From: Deltaproteobacteria bacterium
GTDB lineage: Bacteria > Myxococcota > SpSt-1050 > JACRCP01
Length of the DNA: 41,600 bases
Direction of reading: 5' to 3'
Assembly (NCBI GenBank): GCA_016218965.1
Contig: JACRCP010000184.1
Location: forward strand, 1-41,600
Made by a program: the position numbers and the translations under genes. The first letter of the stretch is position 1. Every line of letters begins with the position of its first letter. Of the stretch, positions 21,489 through 30,388 are shown piece after piece. The notes below the pieces were generated by a model. That model did no database searches. It was not told the origin of the DNA and saw nothing but the letters and a program-made list of their open reading frames with translations.

Positions 21489-22019
21489 ATGAAGCCGGCA
21501 GTTCTTTCAATGCTGATGAAGCGGCGGTCGATTCGGAAGTTCTCGGGAAAGACCCTTTCGAAGGCGCAGGTGAGGACGCTCCTTGAAGCCGCCATGTGCG
21601 CGCCGTCGGCCAACAACAAACAGCCGTGGCGGTTCATCGTGGTCACGGACCCGGAGCTCATCCGAGAGGTCTGCCTTGCCCACCCGCACGCGAAGTTCGG
21701 CGTGGATGCGGGGGCGGTGTTCGTTGTGTTCGGCGGGCGCGAGGGGAACAACCACCTTTTCTCGGACCTCGGCGCCGCGACCCAAAACCTTCTGCTTTGC
21801 GCGGCCAACATCGGCCTCGGGGCGACGTGGTGCGGGATGAACGAAGAGCGCCAGAAGCTCGTCAACCCTCTCGTCGGTCTTCCCGACAGATACTGGTGCT
21901 ACGCGGTCATTCCCGTCGGCGTCCCCGCCGAAAAAAAGCCGCCGCGCACGCAGTACGACGAGACCAAGGTCTTCTATGATCGCTTCAAGGAGCGGCCCGG
22001 CCCGGGCGCTCGCCCGTAG
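21489..22019 (+). CDS. Nitroreductase-family flavoprotein
   Basis: The product is 176 aa, a compact member of the family. It has the FMN-binding start MKRRSIRKFSGKTLS, APSANNKQPWRFIVV, the central DLGAATQNLLLCAANIGLGATW and the C-terminal YAVIPVGVPAEKKPPRTQYDE. Enzymes of this group reduce nitro groups, quinones or enones with NAD(P)H using FMN and act as cytosolic dimers. The substrate cannot be told from sequence. The ATG at 21489 is well supported by its ribosome-binding site. It stands alone, facing the terminator of the next minus-strand operon. Confidence 0.92.
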   Translation: MKPAVLSMLMKRRSIRKFSGKTLSKAQVRTLLEAAMCAPSANNKQPWRFIVVTDPELIREVCLAHPHAKFGVDAGAVFVVFGGREGNNHLFSDLGAATQNLLLCAANIGLGATWCGMNEERQKLVNPLVGLPDRYWCYAVIPVGVPAEKKPPRTQYDETKVFYDRFKERPGPGARP

Positions 22020-22030
22020 CGGTCCCCCGG

Positions 22031-22063
22031 GAAAAAAACGGGGCCCGGAAAAACCGGGCCCCG
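22031..22063 (-). terminator. Intrinsic terminator of the large-lipoprotein operon
   Basis: A perfect 10-base GC stem (CGGGGCCCGG with a five-base loop, 22039-22063) is followed on the minus strand by seven T. It lies 26 bases after the stop of the 1232-aa lipoprotein gene. Confidence 0.9.
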
Positions 22064-22088
22064 CGATGCTACCGCCTTCTCACCGAAG

Positions 22089-25000
22089 TCACGGCGAAGG
22101 GCAAGCCTGGTAGCTCGGAACGAGCATTCCGACGAGATCCCTGCGCCAGAAGTGCGTGGTGTTGCCTCCGGGCAGCTTGTCGCTGTTGATGACGATGGTC
22201 GGCTGCCACTCGATGTCCACCGTAGTGACAATCGCGACGTCATTGGCCGCCGTGTCGGGATACCCCTCGCCGTAGATATCCTTCGCTGTAAGCACCTTGT
22301 GGTCCGCGCGCACGAGCACGATGTCGAGCAGGTAGTCGATCAGCTCCTGTGAACGCCCATGCATGTAGTCCCGTCCGCTCGGCGCCACGTCCCACCAGTT
22401 CTTCGGCGACATCACGAAGAATCCGACGTCCGGGAAGACCCGGATGCTGTCGCGCAACTCCTCGTGGTAGTAGATCTGCGGCAGCGGCCGCGCCTGCGGC
22501 CAGTCGAGCCGGTAGTCCTTGCGGTCGTATGCGCCCACGTAGATCGTGACCAGCTTGCGCGCGGCCTCGCCCGCCCGTTGGAGGACGTTCTTCCCGGAAG
22601 GGTCCTCGGCCGGCGTGAGTTTGGACCAGTCTATCGCGTCCTTGTTGCCGTTAAGCACCGACTGAAGGAGATCGCCGGTAAGCGGGATCAACGGCTCCCA
22701 GCGCATCGTCGGGAAGTAGATGTTGTCCAGGATGATCGGGGGCGGGAGGCACATGTTCAGCTCAGGCACCGCCCTGATCTCGGCAAGCGTGTCGCTGCCC
22801 GCGAGGCTGGCCGGCGCATCCACCGTGAAGTTGTCGCCGAGCACGAACTGGTATTTCGCGTTCTCGACGTACTCAACCTTGTTCAATCCCGGTTTGCTGC
22901 TCGCCGCGTAGAAACGCTTCGAGGTCGGAATGGTCTTGCCCGGTATCTGCGGCGTGACTGCGGCCTGGATGTCGTTGATGCCGTCGGTCGGCTCGAGCTC
23001 GGCGGATTTCGTGCCGCTGCCGTCGTTCCACTTCACCGTCACATAGGGTGTGTTCGCGGTGCCCCGCGGCAGATCCACGAAGGCAAATGCGAAATCGCGG
23101 TACACATCGGTACCCAGAAGCGCCGCCTTCTGCTTGGCGATCCCGCGGAGCGTCTCTCCGATCGCCTTGAGGTCGGCCTGATCGATGTTAAGGTGGTCGC
23201 CGGGGGTGCCTCCGGGGAGAGGCAGGAGCTGCTCCCACCCGCTCGGCAGGTCGTCTATCAGGCCCGTCAGGTTGGCGGTAGGATCGGCCAAACCTCCCTT
23301 GGTCGGGTCGAACTTGTCGCAGAGCGCCGTGAGGGCGTCGCAGACATCCTGCGTCTCCTCCAGGCATGACGGATCGGCGATGGTCTGGCACAGGGTCGAA
23401 AACGGCTTGAGCTTCTCGCAGCCGCTGACGTATGCCTTGCACGCGTCGATGAAGTCCTGATAGTCGGGGAGGTTGACCTTCATCCGCCCGACCACGAAGA
23501 AGAACTGTTTCCCGCCGAGCCCCTTGGACACACTCGTATTCCCGAAGAACTGGCCCGGCTTCAAGTTCCAGTCCGCCGTCTTGTCGTCCGGGAGGGCTTT
23601 GTAGCATGAATTGGTGTCCGTGCACGCGTCCGGCTGGACCTTCTTGAGCGAGAGCGTGACCTCACGCGTCGTGGCGTCGAGCGCCGGCGCCGCCTTGGGC
23701 GCGGGGCTCCAGAAATCGGTCGTTCCGTCATGGCTCACCGGGTCGGCCATCACACTCGCCAGGTCTCGGCCGTACGCCTCCGTGATCGGCAGGAAGTTGC
23801 CGTTCTGGTCCTTCCAGTCGATGTCGGTGCCTTTGGTCTGGACCGTGAACGTCCCGTCCTGGTTGTGCACGAGAATGTCGTCGAAGTAACTGACCTCCTG
23901 GGCGAACTCGTCGGTGTAGACGCTGCAGACCTGGCCGAGTTCCGAGACCTTCCCCCATGTGTCGAGCGTCTGCCACAGCACCTTGGGATTCGGGTTTTGG
24001 GGGTTGCCGTCCCATATCGCGGCGGGTGGAAGCGGGTGATCGAGGCACCGCTCGCGTGCGATCCCGCTGGTCACCGCATCATACGCGCCCTTGAGATACG
24101 AGCTCGAGTAGCAGTACCGTGCCCCGGCGTTGTCGGGCACGTCATAGGCGAGCGTAACTACGAGCTTGTCCTGCTCGACCGTCCCCGATACGGATTTCGC
24201 CCCGAAGAGCTTCTGGATGTTGTAGTCCCCGTCGGTGTTCTCGATGTCGAACGCCGTTTTCCCCGGGTTGGTGAACTTCAGCTCCCCGCACCCGGCGAGC
24301 GGTTTCGTCCTGTAGCCCGGGTTTCCCGCCACGAAGGTCACGGCGCAATTCCCGCGCACCTGCATCAACATCGAGAAATCCTGGACCTGCGCCCCTTCGG
24401 CGGCGGCGGCGGCGGAACACATGTCGTGAGGAAGCCCGGGACTCACCGGCCCCGTTGTGACGATCTTCGCATCCTTGTCCCTGAACACCAGCCCGGGCTC
24501 GCCTGCCGACGTGCTGTAGTACCCCTTGAGCGCGGCGCAGTCTCCGGAGTCGTCCGGAACGAGACACTTGTAGAGACGGCCGGTGTCAGGCAGGCACATC
24601 GCCTCGATCCCCTTGAGATCCGTCAGGCCGTTCTCCGGGTTCGACGGACTTACGATCCGTTCTTTCCCGTCAACGAGGTAGGCGAGCTCGTACAGCCGGC
24701 CCTGGCCGTCCTGTTCAGCGTAGGTCAGGGCGGCAAACTCATTGTCGGTCTTGAAGTATCTGCCGGCTATCCGCAAGGACCCGCTCAGCGGGCACGTGGT
24801 CTTCCCTTCGAGCGGGAACGGGTACTCGAGCGTCGAGGCCTCTCCGTCGGCGGTGCTGATCGTGACCGACCGGCTCGTCTGGTCGCACGCCGTCGCCCCC
24901 CGCTTGAAACGGATGTCCACGTCGGACAGACGGATCCTGTTCCTGACCAGATCGATGTTGACCCTTAGGGCCGCGCAGATCGTCGTGTCGTACACGATGT

Positions 25001-25787
25001 CGGTTCCGTCGATCTCCTTGCCAAGCGTGACCGTGAGGGCGCACGTCCCCTCTGGGTCGGATTCGACGTCGTAGACGCTGGGCGCGACCTTGCTGATCTT
25101 GATGCACCCATTGAAGACCGGCGCCCGGTTTCGTTTCCCTCGCTTGTGGTCGACGAACTGGATCCTCGTGTACTTGTTTGCGAGCTTGCCCACCCTTGTG
25201 ATCTCGATGCTCCCAATGGCGAACACGCCGTTCTGGCCCACGCACCCGGGTTCCTCCGTCTCATTCCCGTTGTCGTCCTTGCCGATGGTGACGTACTTGA
25301 GCGTGATCTTCGGGTCGAGCCCGAGATCTCTCTTCGTGACCGGGCATTCTGGCAGTCCGGGCGCCGGGCGCGGGGGCGGGTTGAGGGTTTCAATCTCTTC
25401 AAGCTGCGCCGCGGCCTCGCCGAACGCCGCCGCGAAGTTCACCATCATGAGCGCCATTCCGTCTATTTCCGTTGCGTCAAGCGCGCCATTGAGCTCGTCG
25501 ATCGTCGGAGTCCAGCCCGCATCCTCTCCCCCGTCCTCCCCGGCGTCCGGCACGCCTGTGTCCGGCACACCCGTATCGGGCACACCCGTGTCGGGCATCC
25601 CAGTATCCGGTGCACCGCCGGTGTCGGGCACGCCGGCCGCATCGGGCACGCCGCCCGTGTCCGGGACGCCTCCACCTCCGGTATCGGAAGCCGCCTCCTC
25701 GTCGTCGCCGCACGCTCCGGCAAGCGCGCACAAAAGCGCCATCACCGGCCACGCCATCAACAGGTTTTTCGATCCGGTCCGTTTCAT
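22089..25787 (-). CDS. Very large lipoprotein of unknown function (1232 aa)
   Basis: It starts at the ATG at 25787 with AAGGAGG upstream; the signal ends LAGAC (Cys26). An acidic linker of repeated PDTGV units runs to about residue 85, then a helical stretch, then NPPPRPAPGLPECPV. The rest is mostly beta-rich with scattered Cys (CDALTALCDKF, CKAYVSGCEKL) and long Asn/Gly/Asp loops; no catalytic motif or known domain was recognised. The order Asp/Gly linker, Ala-rich helix, NPPPxPAP, Cys, GxxxTxxY is shared with the 412-aa lipoprotein upstream, so the two start with a related module. It is the last gene of a TetR-lipoprotein-lipoprotein operon and ends at a strong terminator. It is presumably surface-exposed and may be a substrate-binding or structural protein. 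Confidence 0.85.
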   Translation of the reverse strand: MKRTGSKNLLMAWPVMALLCALAGACGDDEEAASDTGGGGVPDTGGVPDAAGVPDTGGAPDTGMPDTGVPDTGVPDTGVPDAGEDGGEDAGWTPTIDELNGALDATEIDGMALMMVNFAAAFGEAAAQLEEIETLNPPPRPAPGLPECPVTKRDLGLDPKITLKYVTIGKDDNGNETEEPGCVGQNGVFAIGSIEITRVGKLANKYTRIQFVDHKRGKRNRAPVFNGCIKISKVAPSVYDVESDPEGTCALTVTLGKEIDGTDIVYDTTICAALRVNIDLVRNRIRLSDVDIRFKRGATACDQTSRSVTISTADGEASTLEYPFPLEGKTTCPLSGSLRIAGRYFKTDNEFAALTYAEQDGQGRLYELAYLVDGKERIVSPSNPENGLTDLKGIEAMCLPDTGRLYKCLVPDDSGDCAALKGYYSTSAGEPGLVFRDKDAKIVTTGPVSPGLPHDMCSAAAAAEGAQVQDFSMLMQVRGNCAVTFVAGNPGYRTKPLAGCGELKFTNPGKTAFDIENTDGDYNIQKLFGAKSVSGTVEQDKLVVTLAYDVPDNAGARYCYSSSYLKGAYDAVTSGIARERCLDHPLPPAAIWDGNPQNPNPKVLWQTLDTWGKVSELGQVCSVYTDEFAQEVSYFDDILVHNQDGTFTVQTKGTDIDWKDQNGNFLPITEAYGRDLASVMADPVSHDGTTDFWSPAPKAAPALDATTREVTLSLKKVQPDACTDTNSCYKALPDDKTADWNLKPGQFFGNTSVSKGLGGKQFFFVVGRMKVNLPDYQDFIDACKAYVSGCEKLKPFSTLCQTIADPSCLEETQDVCDALTALCDKFDPTKGGLADPTANLTGLIDDLPSGWEQLLPLPGGTPGDHLNIDQADLKAIGETLRGIAKQKAALLGTDVYRDFAFAFVDLPRGTANTPYVTVKWNDGSGTKSAELEPTDGINDIQAAVTPQIPGKTIPTSKRFYAASSKPGLNKVEYVENAKYQFVLGDNFTVDAPASLAGSDTLAEIRAVPELNMCLPPPIILDNIYFPTMRWEPLIPLTGDLLQSVLNGNKDAIDWSKLTPAEDPSGKNVLQRAGEAARKLVTIYVGAYDRKDYRLDWPQARPLPQIYYHEELRDSIRVFPDVGFFVMSPKNWWDVAPSGRDYMHGRSQELIDYLLDIVLVRADHKVLTAKDIYGEGYPDTAANDVAIVTTVDIEWQPTIVINSDKLPGGNTTHFWRRDLVGMLVPSYQACPSP
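25541..25678. repeat. Coding 15-base tandem repeats (PDTGV linker)
   Basis: Imperfect 15-base units around GGCACACCCGTGTCG repeat head to tail inside the 1232-aa lipoprotein gene and encode the PDTGV linker. They are slippage-prone and a likely source of length variation. Confidence 0.75.
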
Positions 25788-25870
25788 CGTCGCCCTCCTT
25801 CTTTGACTGTTTCCACGCCCATTCCTGCCGAACTCTTCCGGAACCACCGACTACTCCCCCCCCGTCTCCA

Positions 25871-27109
25871 CTACTTGCACAAACCGTTCGATCCAAAGAG
25901 GTCTTTTAGCGCCGCCGCGGCGCCCGCCGCAAACGAATCGTCTGGTATCACCGGGAGGTCGTTTTTGGTCACATACTCCTTGATGGCCTTCCGGACCAAG
26001 TCCTTTTCGTTGAGTTTCTCGGCTGCAGAAAGGATCGGGTCGCGGTCGGCCCGAAGGGGCGTCAGCGGCCGCAAATCTATCGGCCCCAGCCCGTCGCTCT
26101 GCCCTATGTCGAAGTCGAGCACCAGCCGCCCATCAAAGGTCTTGGGGCCAAGGTCCACGTCAAACTTGTGCCCGTTTCCGTTGACCACGGCCTTGTAGAC
26201 GATCTTGAGCGCCACGGTGAACTTGCCGTCAAGGAAGAGCTTCCCGTGCTCGGGGCAGCGGCCCGTGGACGGGCGGCCGAAGATCCCGGGGTCGCTCTTG
26301 GACTCGCCCTTGCGTCCCCCGAGGCCCAACTCCAACGCGTTGCCGCCCTTGTCGTCCTTGACCGACCCTTCGGCCCTGTAGGAAAACGACGAGAACGGTT
26401 GATCGACGACGCCCAGGTCGCCTCGGATGAACACGTGACGGGTCACTGTGCGGACCGGCCCCTGGCGCGTCAACTTGATGGCCACCAGCCCGGTCTGGAG
26501 CCCCTTGTCGTCGCTCGAACCGAGGTCGAATAGGCCGGCGCCCTTACGCTGCAGCACCGCAAAGCCATCAATGTCCACGCCCCTGAACACGAAGTCGTCC
26601 TCAAAGACCACCAGCCAGTTCCCGCCAACGAGCCTTCGAACGACGACGGCCCCCGCGGAGCCCTGGGACGAGCACCCGTTGTAGTCCACGGTCATCTCGA
26701 GACCGTCAAGCGTCCGCTGGCGGCAATCGTCGGGCGCGGGCAGCGGCGGCGGGTTCGCCTCCATCGCCGCCAGAAGCTCGTCGGAGTCCGTTGCATCGGC
26801 GGCCGCCGCCGACACCGCGATCGCCTCGACCCCGTCCACTTCCTCGCCCCACGAATCGGTCGCGACGGAATCCACGGACCCCTCGCTCACCACGTACTCC
26901 TGGGTGGCGTCGCCGCCGCTGCCGGCGTCGTCCATGCCGCCCCCGCCCGCGTCACCCGCACCGCCGTCCGCCGCGGCGCTCCCGTCCATCGCCGCGTCCT
27001 CGGACGGTTCATCCCCTCCGCATGCGCCGAGACCGGCCCCCAGCAAAACCAGCAGCAACGCGGCGGCCGTCCACGCCGCCGCCCCTCCGATCACGCGCGC
27101 TCTGTTCAT
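25871..27109 (-). CDS. Large lipoprotein related to its downstream neighbour (412 aa)
   Basis: It starts at the ATG at 27109 with GGAGGAG upstream; the signal ends GLGAC (Cys30), followed by an Asp/Gly/Ala linker to about residue 70. An Ala-rich helix (about 90-115) leads to NPPPLPAPDDC, matching NPPPRPAP in the 1232-aa protein. The remaining beta-rich part includes LEMTVDYNGCSSQG, WLVVFEDDFVFRGVDIDG, GRPSTGRCPEHGKLFLDG and a helical end finishing in GLCK. No known domain was recognised. It lies 39 bases after the TetR gene and 83 before the larger lipoprotein, all on one strand, which suggests the TetR protein controls the pair. Outer-membrane location is inferred from the lipobox. Confidence 0.85.
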   Translation of the reverse strand: MNRARVIGGAAAWTAAALLLVLLGAGLGACGGDEPSEDAAMDGSAAADGGAGDAGGGGMDDAGSGGDATQEYVVSEGSVDSVATDSWGEEVDGVEAIAVSAAAADATDSDELLAAMEANPPPLPAPDDCRQRTLDGLEMTVDYNGCSSQGSAGAVVVRRLVGGNWLVVFEDDFVFRGVDIDGFAVLQRKGAGLFDLGSSDDKGLQTGLVAIKLTRQGPVRTVTRHVFIRGDLGVVDQPFSSFSYRAEGSVKDDKGGNALELGLGGRKGESKSDPGIFGRPSTGRCPEHGKLFLDGKFTVALKIVYKAVVNGNGHKFDVDLGPKTFDGRLVLDFDIGQSDGLGPIDLRPLTPLRADRDPILSAAEKLNEKDLVRKAIKEYVTKNDLPVIPDDSFAAGAAAALKDLFGSNGLCK

Positions 27110-27148
27110 GACGCTCCTCCTTATCCGCGGCCTCGCCGCGAAAACGCG

Positions 27149-27775
27149 CTACGGTTTCAACGTGTTCGCCACGATGTCCACAAGCACGCCGAACCAGACC
27201 ATCGGGTCGTCCGACTGATCCACGGACGGCGCCATCAATTTGAGCACCGGCAGCGCGCCGAGGATGAGGAACAGGCCCGACGCGAAGATGGCGACCGTGC
27301 GGTCGGCGTCGACCTGCCGCGCAACGCCGGCCGCCATCGCCTCCTTGAGCCGCTCCACCATCAGGCGGAAATTCGATCCGACCCACTCGGGGTGGCGCGC
27401 CTTGAGGATTTCCAGGTACTTGGCGCCGTCGAGGCACTCACGCAGCAGCAGGCGCGAAAGCACCGGCCGTTCGCGCATCATCTCGAATGCCGAGAGCATG
27501 CCCGGTCCGAAAGAGCTCATGAAGTCGCCTTGTTCCTTGAGTCTCTCGCCGAGACCCATGATGAACGATTTCAGGGCGCTTTCGAGGACCGCCGAGTAGA
27601 GTTCCTCCTTGTCGTCGAAATAGTAGTACAGCAGGCTGGGCGCGACACCGGCGCGTTTCGAGATCGCCTCGATCCGCGCGCCGTCGAGGCCGCGGTCGGC
27701 AAACTCTTCGATCCCGGCCTCGAGGATCTTTTCGAGTTGCGACTCGCCCGGCTCGACTGGTCTAAACTTCTTCAT
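27149..27775 (-). CDS. TetR/AcrR-family transcriptional regulator
   Basis: The product is 208 aa from the ATG at 27775, chosen because GGAG lies five bases before it; in-frame ATGs at 27796 and 27832 are possible. The helix-turn-helix is standard: ILEAGIEEFADRGLDGARIE, AISKRAGVAPSLLYYYFDDK, EELYSAVLE. The ligand domain contains MRERPVLSRLLLRECLDG, close to the C-terminal domain of regulators with fatty or aromatic ligands, but the ligand cannot be named. It begins the operon with the two large lipoproteins and likely represses it. The A/T-rich 86 bases upstream (27833-27918) hold partial inverted repeats (ACTGAA ... TTCAGT) that could be its operator. Confidence 0.88.
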   Translation of the reverse strand: MKKFRPVEPGESQLEKILEAGIEEFADRGLDGARIEAISKRAGVAPSLLYYYFDDKEELYSAVLESALKSFIMGLGERLKEQGDFMSSFGPGMLSAFEMMRERPVLSRLLLRECLDGAKYLEILKARHPEWVGSNFRLMVERLKEAMAAGVARQVDADRTVAIFASGLFLILGALPVLKLMAPSVDQSDDPMVWFGVLVDIVANTLKP

Positions 27776-27918
27776 CGCGTCTCCGTCTTTTTTCATCCCG
27801 CCCCGAGGGCCTTCTATCAGGTACTGAACCATTTTTCAACTTCATCGTATGAATTTTCAGTCAACGTGTATGTGACCGCCCTCACACATTTTTTTCAACA
27901 TTGGCTTCTGCGGTTTTT

Positions 27919-30309
27919 CTAGAACTTGCCCCAATCGGACGGGGTGGCCCCCATCTCAAGCCTGAGTCTGGCACCGCTTGCGACGGCGGTGTGTGAAAAC
28001 CACGGCCGGTCCAAGGCCGCGCCGTCAAGCGTTGCTTCCTGGACGTATTTGCCGTTCCGCGACGCCCCAGGGGCCTCGATGACGAACGTGCCGCCCTTGA
28101 GGTTGAGCGTCACTTTGGTGAACACGGGGCTCCCGACAACATAGATGTCGCGGGCCGGGACGGGGTAAAACCCCATCATCGCGAACATCAGCCAAGCCGA
28201 CATCGTCCCGCCGTCGTCGTTTCCGGGGATCCCGTCCGGGTCGGCGCCGTACCACGATCGCATGACCCAGCGCGCCCACTCGGCCGTGAGGTCGGGGCGC
28301 CCGGCCTCGGCGTAGACGTACGCCGTGTGAATGTCGATCTCGTTGCCCTGCCAGTAGTATTTCGGGAAGAGCGGGGATCCCTTTTCGTCCGGGTAGGCGG
28401 CCTTCGAGAGCGCGAAGAGACGGTCGAGCTCGGCGACCAGCGCGGCGGGACCGCCGAAGAGCGCGGCCAGGCCCGGGACATCGTGGGGAACGAAGAACCG
28501 GTACTGCCACGCGTTCCCCTCGACGTAATAGTCCTTCCATCCTGTCTCTGAGAAATCCTCGACCCAGGTACCGTCGGCGTTCCTCCCCCTGAAAAACTTT
28601 GACTCGGGGTGGAACACGTTTTTGTAGTTTCCCGCGCGTTGCGTGAACCGCTCCTGGTCGGCGGTCTTGCCGAGCGCCGCCGCGAGCTGCGCGATCGCAA
28701 AGTCGTTGTAGGCGTACTCCTGCGTTTCCGAAACCGACCCGCTGTCGTGGTCGGCCGCGACGTACCCGAGGGCGAGGTAATCCTCGATCCCCCCGCGCCC
28801 GCCGTAGGTCGTCCCCGGCGGCATCGGACCGTCGGCGGGCGGGAGCATCCCCTCCCACGCCGTATCGACGTCGAAGTCGGTGACGCCCTTGACAAACGCG
28901 TCGGCGATGACGATGGAGAAAGAGTCCCCCACCATCGACCCCGACTCGCCCGTCCCCATGGGCCAGCGCGGAAACGCCCCGCCCTGCTCGTACATCTTGA
29001 TGAGCGAGACGATCATCTCGCGCGTCCGGTCGGGGGCGATGAGCGTGAGCAACGGGTGAAGGGTCCGGTAGGTGTCCCAGAGCGAGAAGTCGGTGTAGTA
29101 CGTGAAATCCGGCGCGTCGTGGACCTGGCCATCGAAGCCCAGGTATTTGCCGTTGGCGTCGCCGAAGACAGTCGGCAGCTGGAAGACGTGATAGAGCGCG
29201 GTATAGAACATCGTCCGCTCGGCCGCGGTCCCCCCCTCGACGCGCGCGACCGAGAGCTCCGCCTCCCACGCTGCGTCGGCGGCGGCGCGGACGGCGTCGA
29301 AGTCGAACGAGGGGATCTCGACCTCCAGGTTGGCCTTCGCCTGCTCCGCGCTGATGTACGACATGCCCACGCGTGCCATGATGGGCGCCCCGTCCGACGG
29401 CCCGAAGCCCACGAACGCGCCGATCGCATCGCCCGCAGCCTGGGCCGTCCCCGGGACATAGCCGGTTTCGGTCCACGTCCCGTACGCAAAAATTGGCGCG
29501 CTGAAGACGGCGTGGAAATAGACTCTGAGGCCTCCGTAGCCGCCCGAAAACGATCCCTTCCCGAGTACGTCCCCGCTCACGCTCCCGGACGCGGTGTCGA
29601 TCGTGATGTGTTCGTCGAATGCCTGCGTGTTTGAGCTTGCCATGTGGTCGAGGTCGATGAGCACGAAACGTTCGGAGCCGGACGCGAAGGTGTAGCGGTG
29701 AAGCGCCGCATGTGTGGTGGCCGTCAGCTCCGCCGTGACATCGCGGTCGGGGAGCTTCACCGAGTAGTACCCGGGCACGGCGAGCTCGGTCGCGTGGTCG
29801 AGCGGCGCGCGGTACTCCGAGGGACGCGTCATCTTTTCGTCCATGGCGACCATGGGCATGAAAAGGACGTTCCCCAGGTCCGCGGTGCCGACCCCGGGCA
29901 GGTGGTTGTGCGAAAACCCCAGGACGTAAGGGTCGTAGTAATAATATCCCGCGCAGTGATAGAACTCGACGGCACCGGTCCTCTCGGTCGTGTCGGGGCT
30001 CACCTTGACCATCCCGAACGGCATCGTCGCCCCGGGGATCAACTGTCCCACTCCGAACCCGACACCACCGGTGCCGATGAACGGATCGACGTACGAGGTG
30101 AGCTTCTCCAACTGCCCCGCGTCCGTCCCCGCGTCGGGCACGCCCGCGTCGGTTATTCCCGAATCAGGCGCGCCCGTGTCAACGATCGCCACGTCACCCA
30201 ATCCGGCATCGGGCGTTGTTTCTCGGCCATCGCCGCACGCGGCGAAGAGCGCGGAAACGCAGCAGAACAGAAGAGCGATTTCAAGATACTTGCCACAACG
30301 TGCGCTCAT
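27919..30309 (-). CDS. Lipoprotein glycoside hydrolase family 92 (alpha-mannosidase)
   Basis: The product is 796 aa from the ATG at 30309 with GGAGG upstream. The signal ends LFAAC (Cys25) and a DAGxPDxG linker runs to residue 66. The GH92 fold starts at YVDPFIGTGG (73-82) with PGATMPFGMVKVSPDT, and GFSHNHLPGVG follows. The catalytic part has QGNEIDIHTAYVY (Glu near residue 655, the family general acid) and PGNDDGGTMSAWLMFAMMGFYPV (Asp near 696, general base), then GSPVF near the end. GH92 enzymes are calcium-dependent exo-alpha-mannosidases acting on N-glycans or mannans. All key residues seem present and the length is normal. The anchor places it at the outer membrane. Its neighbours do not form an obvious sugar locus, so it may work alone. 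Confidence 0.93.
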   Translation of the reverse strand: MSARCGKYLEIALLFCCVSALFAACGDGRETTPDAGLGDVAIVDTGAPDSGITDAGVPDAGTDAGQLEKLTSYVDPFIGTGGVGFGVGQLIPGATMPFGMVKVSPDTTERTGAVEFYHCAGYYYYDPYVLGFSHNHLPGVGTADLGNVLFMPMVAMDEKMTRPSEYRAPLDHATELAVPGYYSVKLPDRDVTAELTATTHAALHRYTFASGSERFVLIDLDHMASSNTQAFDEHITIDTASGSVSGDVLGKGSFSGGYGGLRVYFHAVFSAPIFAYGTWTETGYVPGTAQAAGDAIGAFVGFGPSDGAPIMARVGMSYISAEQAKANLEVEIPSFDFDAVRAAADAAWEAELSVARVEGGTAAERTMFYTALYHVFQLPTVFGDANGKYLGFDGQVHDAPDFTYYTDFSLWDTYRTLHPLLTLIAPDRTREMIVSLIKMYEQGGAFPRWPMGTGESGSMVGDSFSIVIADAFVKGVTDFDVDTAWEGMLPPADGPMPPGTTYGGRGGIEDYLALGYVAADHDSGSVSETQEYAYNDFAIAQLAAALGKTADQERFTQRAGNYKNVFHPESKFFRGRNADGTWVEDFSETGWKDYYVEGNAWQYRFFVPHDVPGLAALFGGPAALVAELDRLFALSKAAYPDEKGSPLFPKYYWQGNEIDIHTAYVYAEAGRPDLTAEWARWVMRSWYGADPDGIPGNDDGGTMSAWLMFAMMGFYPVPARDIYVVGSPVFTKVTLNLKGGTFVIEAPGASRNGKYVQEATLDGAALDRPWFSHTAVASGARLRLEMGATPSDWGKF

Positions 30310-30388
30310 CGAGTTTCCTCCCTCCGAGCATCATGGAACTTTCGGGTCGACTTTGATCCGGCATCTTTTGATCCTTACACCCACTGAA

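Noticed and set aside
25541..25678. Regular short tandem repeats, possible CRISPR
   Set aside because: Units of 15 bases in frame with a coding linker, no spacers, no cas genes.
27833..27918. Terminator after the GH92 gene
   Set aside because: A/T-rich with T runs but no convincing GC stem in the minus-strand direction.
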